A stretch of DNA of 5,646 bases. Origin: Candidatus Gastranaerophilales bacterium (GTDB lineage Bacteria > Cyanobacteriota > Vampirovibrionia > Gastranaerophilales > Gastranaerophilaceae). The translations under genes were made by a program, and so were the position numbers. The notes under the pieces were generated by a model. That model worked only from the letters and a program-made list of their open reading frames with translations. It did not search any database and had not been told where the DNA came from. The DNA lies in contig CALUUL010000098.1 in NCBI GenBank assembly GCA_944323945.1, forward strand, positions 1 to 5,646, read 5' to 3'. This document shows positions 5,570-5,646 of this stretch, in pieces. The first letter of the stretch is position 1. Each line of letters starts with the position of its first letter.

Positions 5570-5646
5570 TTATTTGTAAGAGAGCGACACGCCAAAGGCA
5601 ACGTTCACGACAGAAACAACGTAATTGACAGTCAAAGCAAAAGAAC
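5570..5646 (-). CDS. DGR variable protein, C-terminal end (starts beyond right edge)
   Basis: The last 24 full codons and the stop (TAA, 5570-5572) of a gene entering from the right. They read SFALTVNYVVSVVN, then VAFGVSLSYK. In DGR target proteins the C-terminus is a C-type-lectin-like fold that ends in a pattern such as FAL...N..S....N.G.S; this matches. Residues Tyr, Ala and Phe at the three changed codons replace template Asn, Asp and Tyr. In a phage the likely role is receptor binding at the tail tip, so that diversified loops change host range. The body of the gene is not visible, so the protein's size and attachment are unknown. Confidence 0.85.
   Translation of the reverse strand, partial: SFALTVNYVVSVVNVAFGVSLSYK
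5582..5593 (-). promoter_or_regulatory. candidate IMH (initiation of mutagenic homing) sequence
   Basis: The GC-rich, adenine-free 12-mer GGCGTGTCGCTC closes the VR. It is identical at the ends of TR-B (5317-5328) and TR-A (5175-5186). In the Bordetella phage DGR a GC-rich element at the VR 3' end (IMH), differing slightly from the TR copy (IMH*), sets where homing starts and its direction. Here the first base pairs after the 12-mer differ: TCT in the target, GCT in TR-B, TAT in TR-A. The role is assigned by position and analogy. Confidence 0.55.
5582..5646 (-). repeat. variable repeat (VR), cut by the right edge
   Basis: This is the 3' part of the VR of the target gene, 62 of 65 positions identical to TR-B, with all differences at template adenines (5595, 5598, 5623). 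Homology stops at 5581/5316, where template and target have different non-adenine bases. The rest of the VR, about 45 bp if as long as TR-B, lies right of the window. Confidence 0.87.

Noticed and set aside
5308..5601. 97-codon open frame on the - strand running from the VR through the hairpins into TR-B
   Set aside because: Its first half covers hairpins and has no protein-like character, and its end is the template repeat. The frame is open because TR-B mirrors the coding VR. Treated as non-coding.
5175..5646. Three similar units at the right end as a CRISPR array or simple tandem repeats
   Set aside because: The units are over 110 bp, unevenly spaced, without short constant repeats and unique spacers, and one is the coding end of a gene.

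Overview
The window is the left end of an integrated prophage in an AT-rich bacterium. The host uses Shine-Dalgarno starts (AGGAG, AAAGGGG) and standard codons. At position 1 the window holds the 3' end of a tmRNA gene on the + strand. Every credible protein gene lies on the - strand. The sequence does not fix the host phylum. The overall look (AT-rich, a diversity-generating retroelement (DGR), small ATGA-overlapping phage genes) fits a phage of an animal-gut bacterium, but that is inference.

Left part (1-1618): the tmRNA 3' end (1-76) abuts a large serine recombinase (integrase, 1518 to beyond the left edge). Its reading frame has no stop before the edge and runs antisense through the tmRNA end, so its last ~26 visible residues come from the attachment-site side. 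Between the integrase start and the lysis genes are a factor-independent terminator for the late operon and a possible extended -10 promoter that would make the integrase mRNA leaderless.

Middle (1619-3957): a tightly packed late operon read right to left. In order of transcription it holds a 184-aa phage protein, an 82-aa small protein, an 83-aa exported protein, a DUF1353 protein, a holin-like one-pass membrane protein and a GH24 lysozyme. The last three overlap by ATGA, which indicates translational coupling.

Right part (3958-5646): a DGR. From upstream to downstream it has the 3' end of a variable protein gene with its variable repeat (VR, cut by the right edge), a 130-bp hairpin-rich stretch, two tandem template-like repeats (TR-B, then TR-A), a ~115-bp spacer, and a DGR-type reverse transcriptase (YMDD, with SQ in motif 4). 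TR-B matches the visible VR over 65 bp with three mismatches, all at template adenines, the signature of adenine-directed mutagenic retrohoming. TR-A is a second 111-bp unit of the same length and translated pattern, but it differs by 30 substitutions, half of the altered codons being silent. It cannot be the template for the visible VR and may serve another target or be a relic.

How the parts fit: the phage diversifies the C-terminus of a probable receptor-binding (C-type-lectin-like) tail protein through the RT and template RNA, then leaves the cell through the holin/lysozyme cassette. The integrase sets the prophage at ssrA. No avd accessory gene is visible in the window. The two-template arrangement is the most unusual part.
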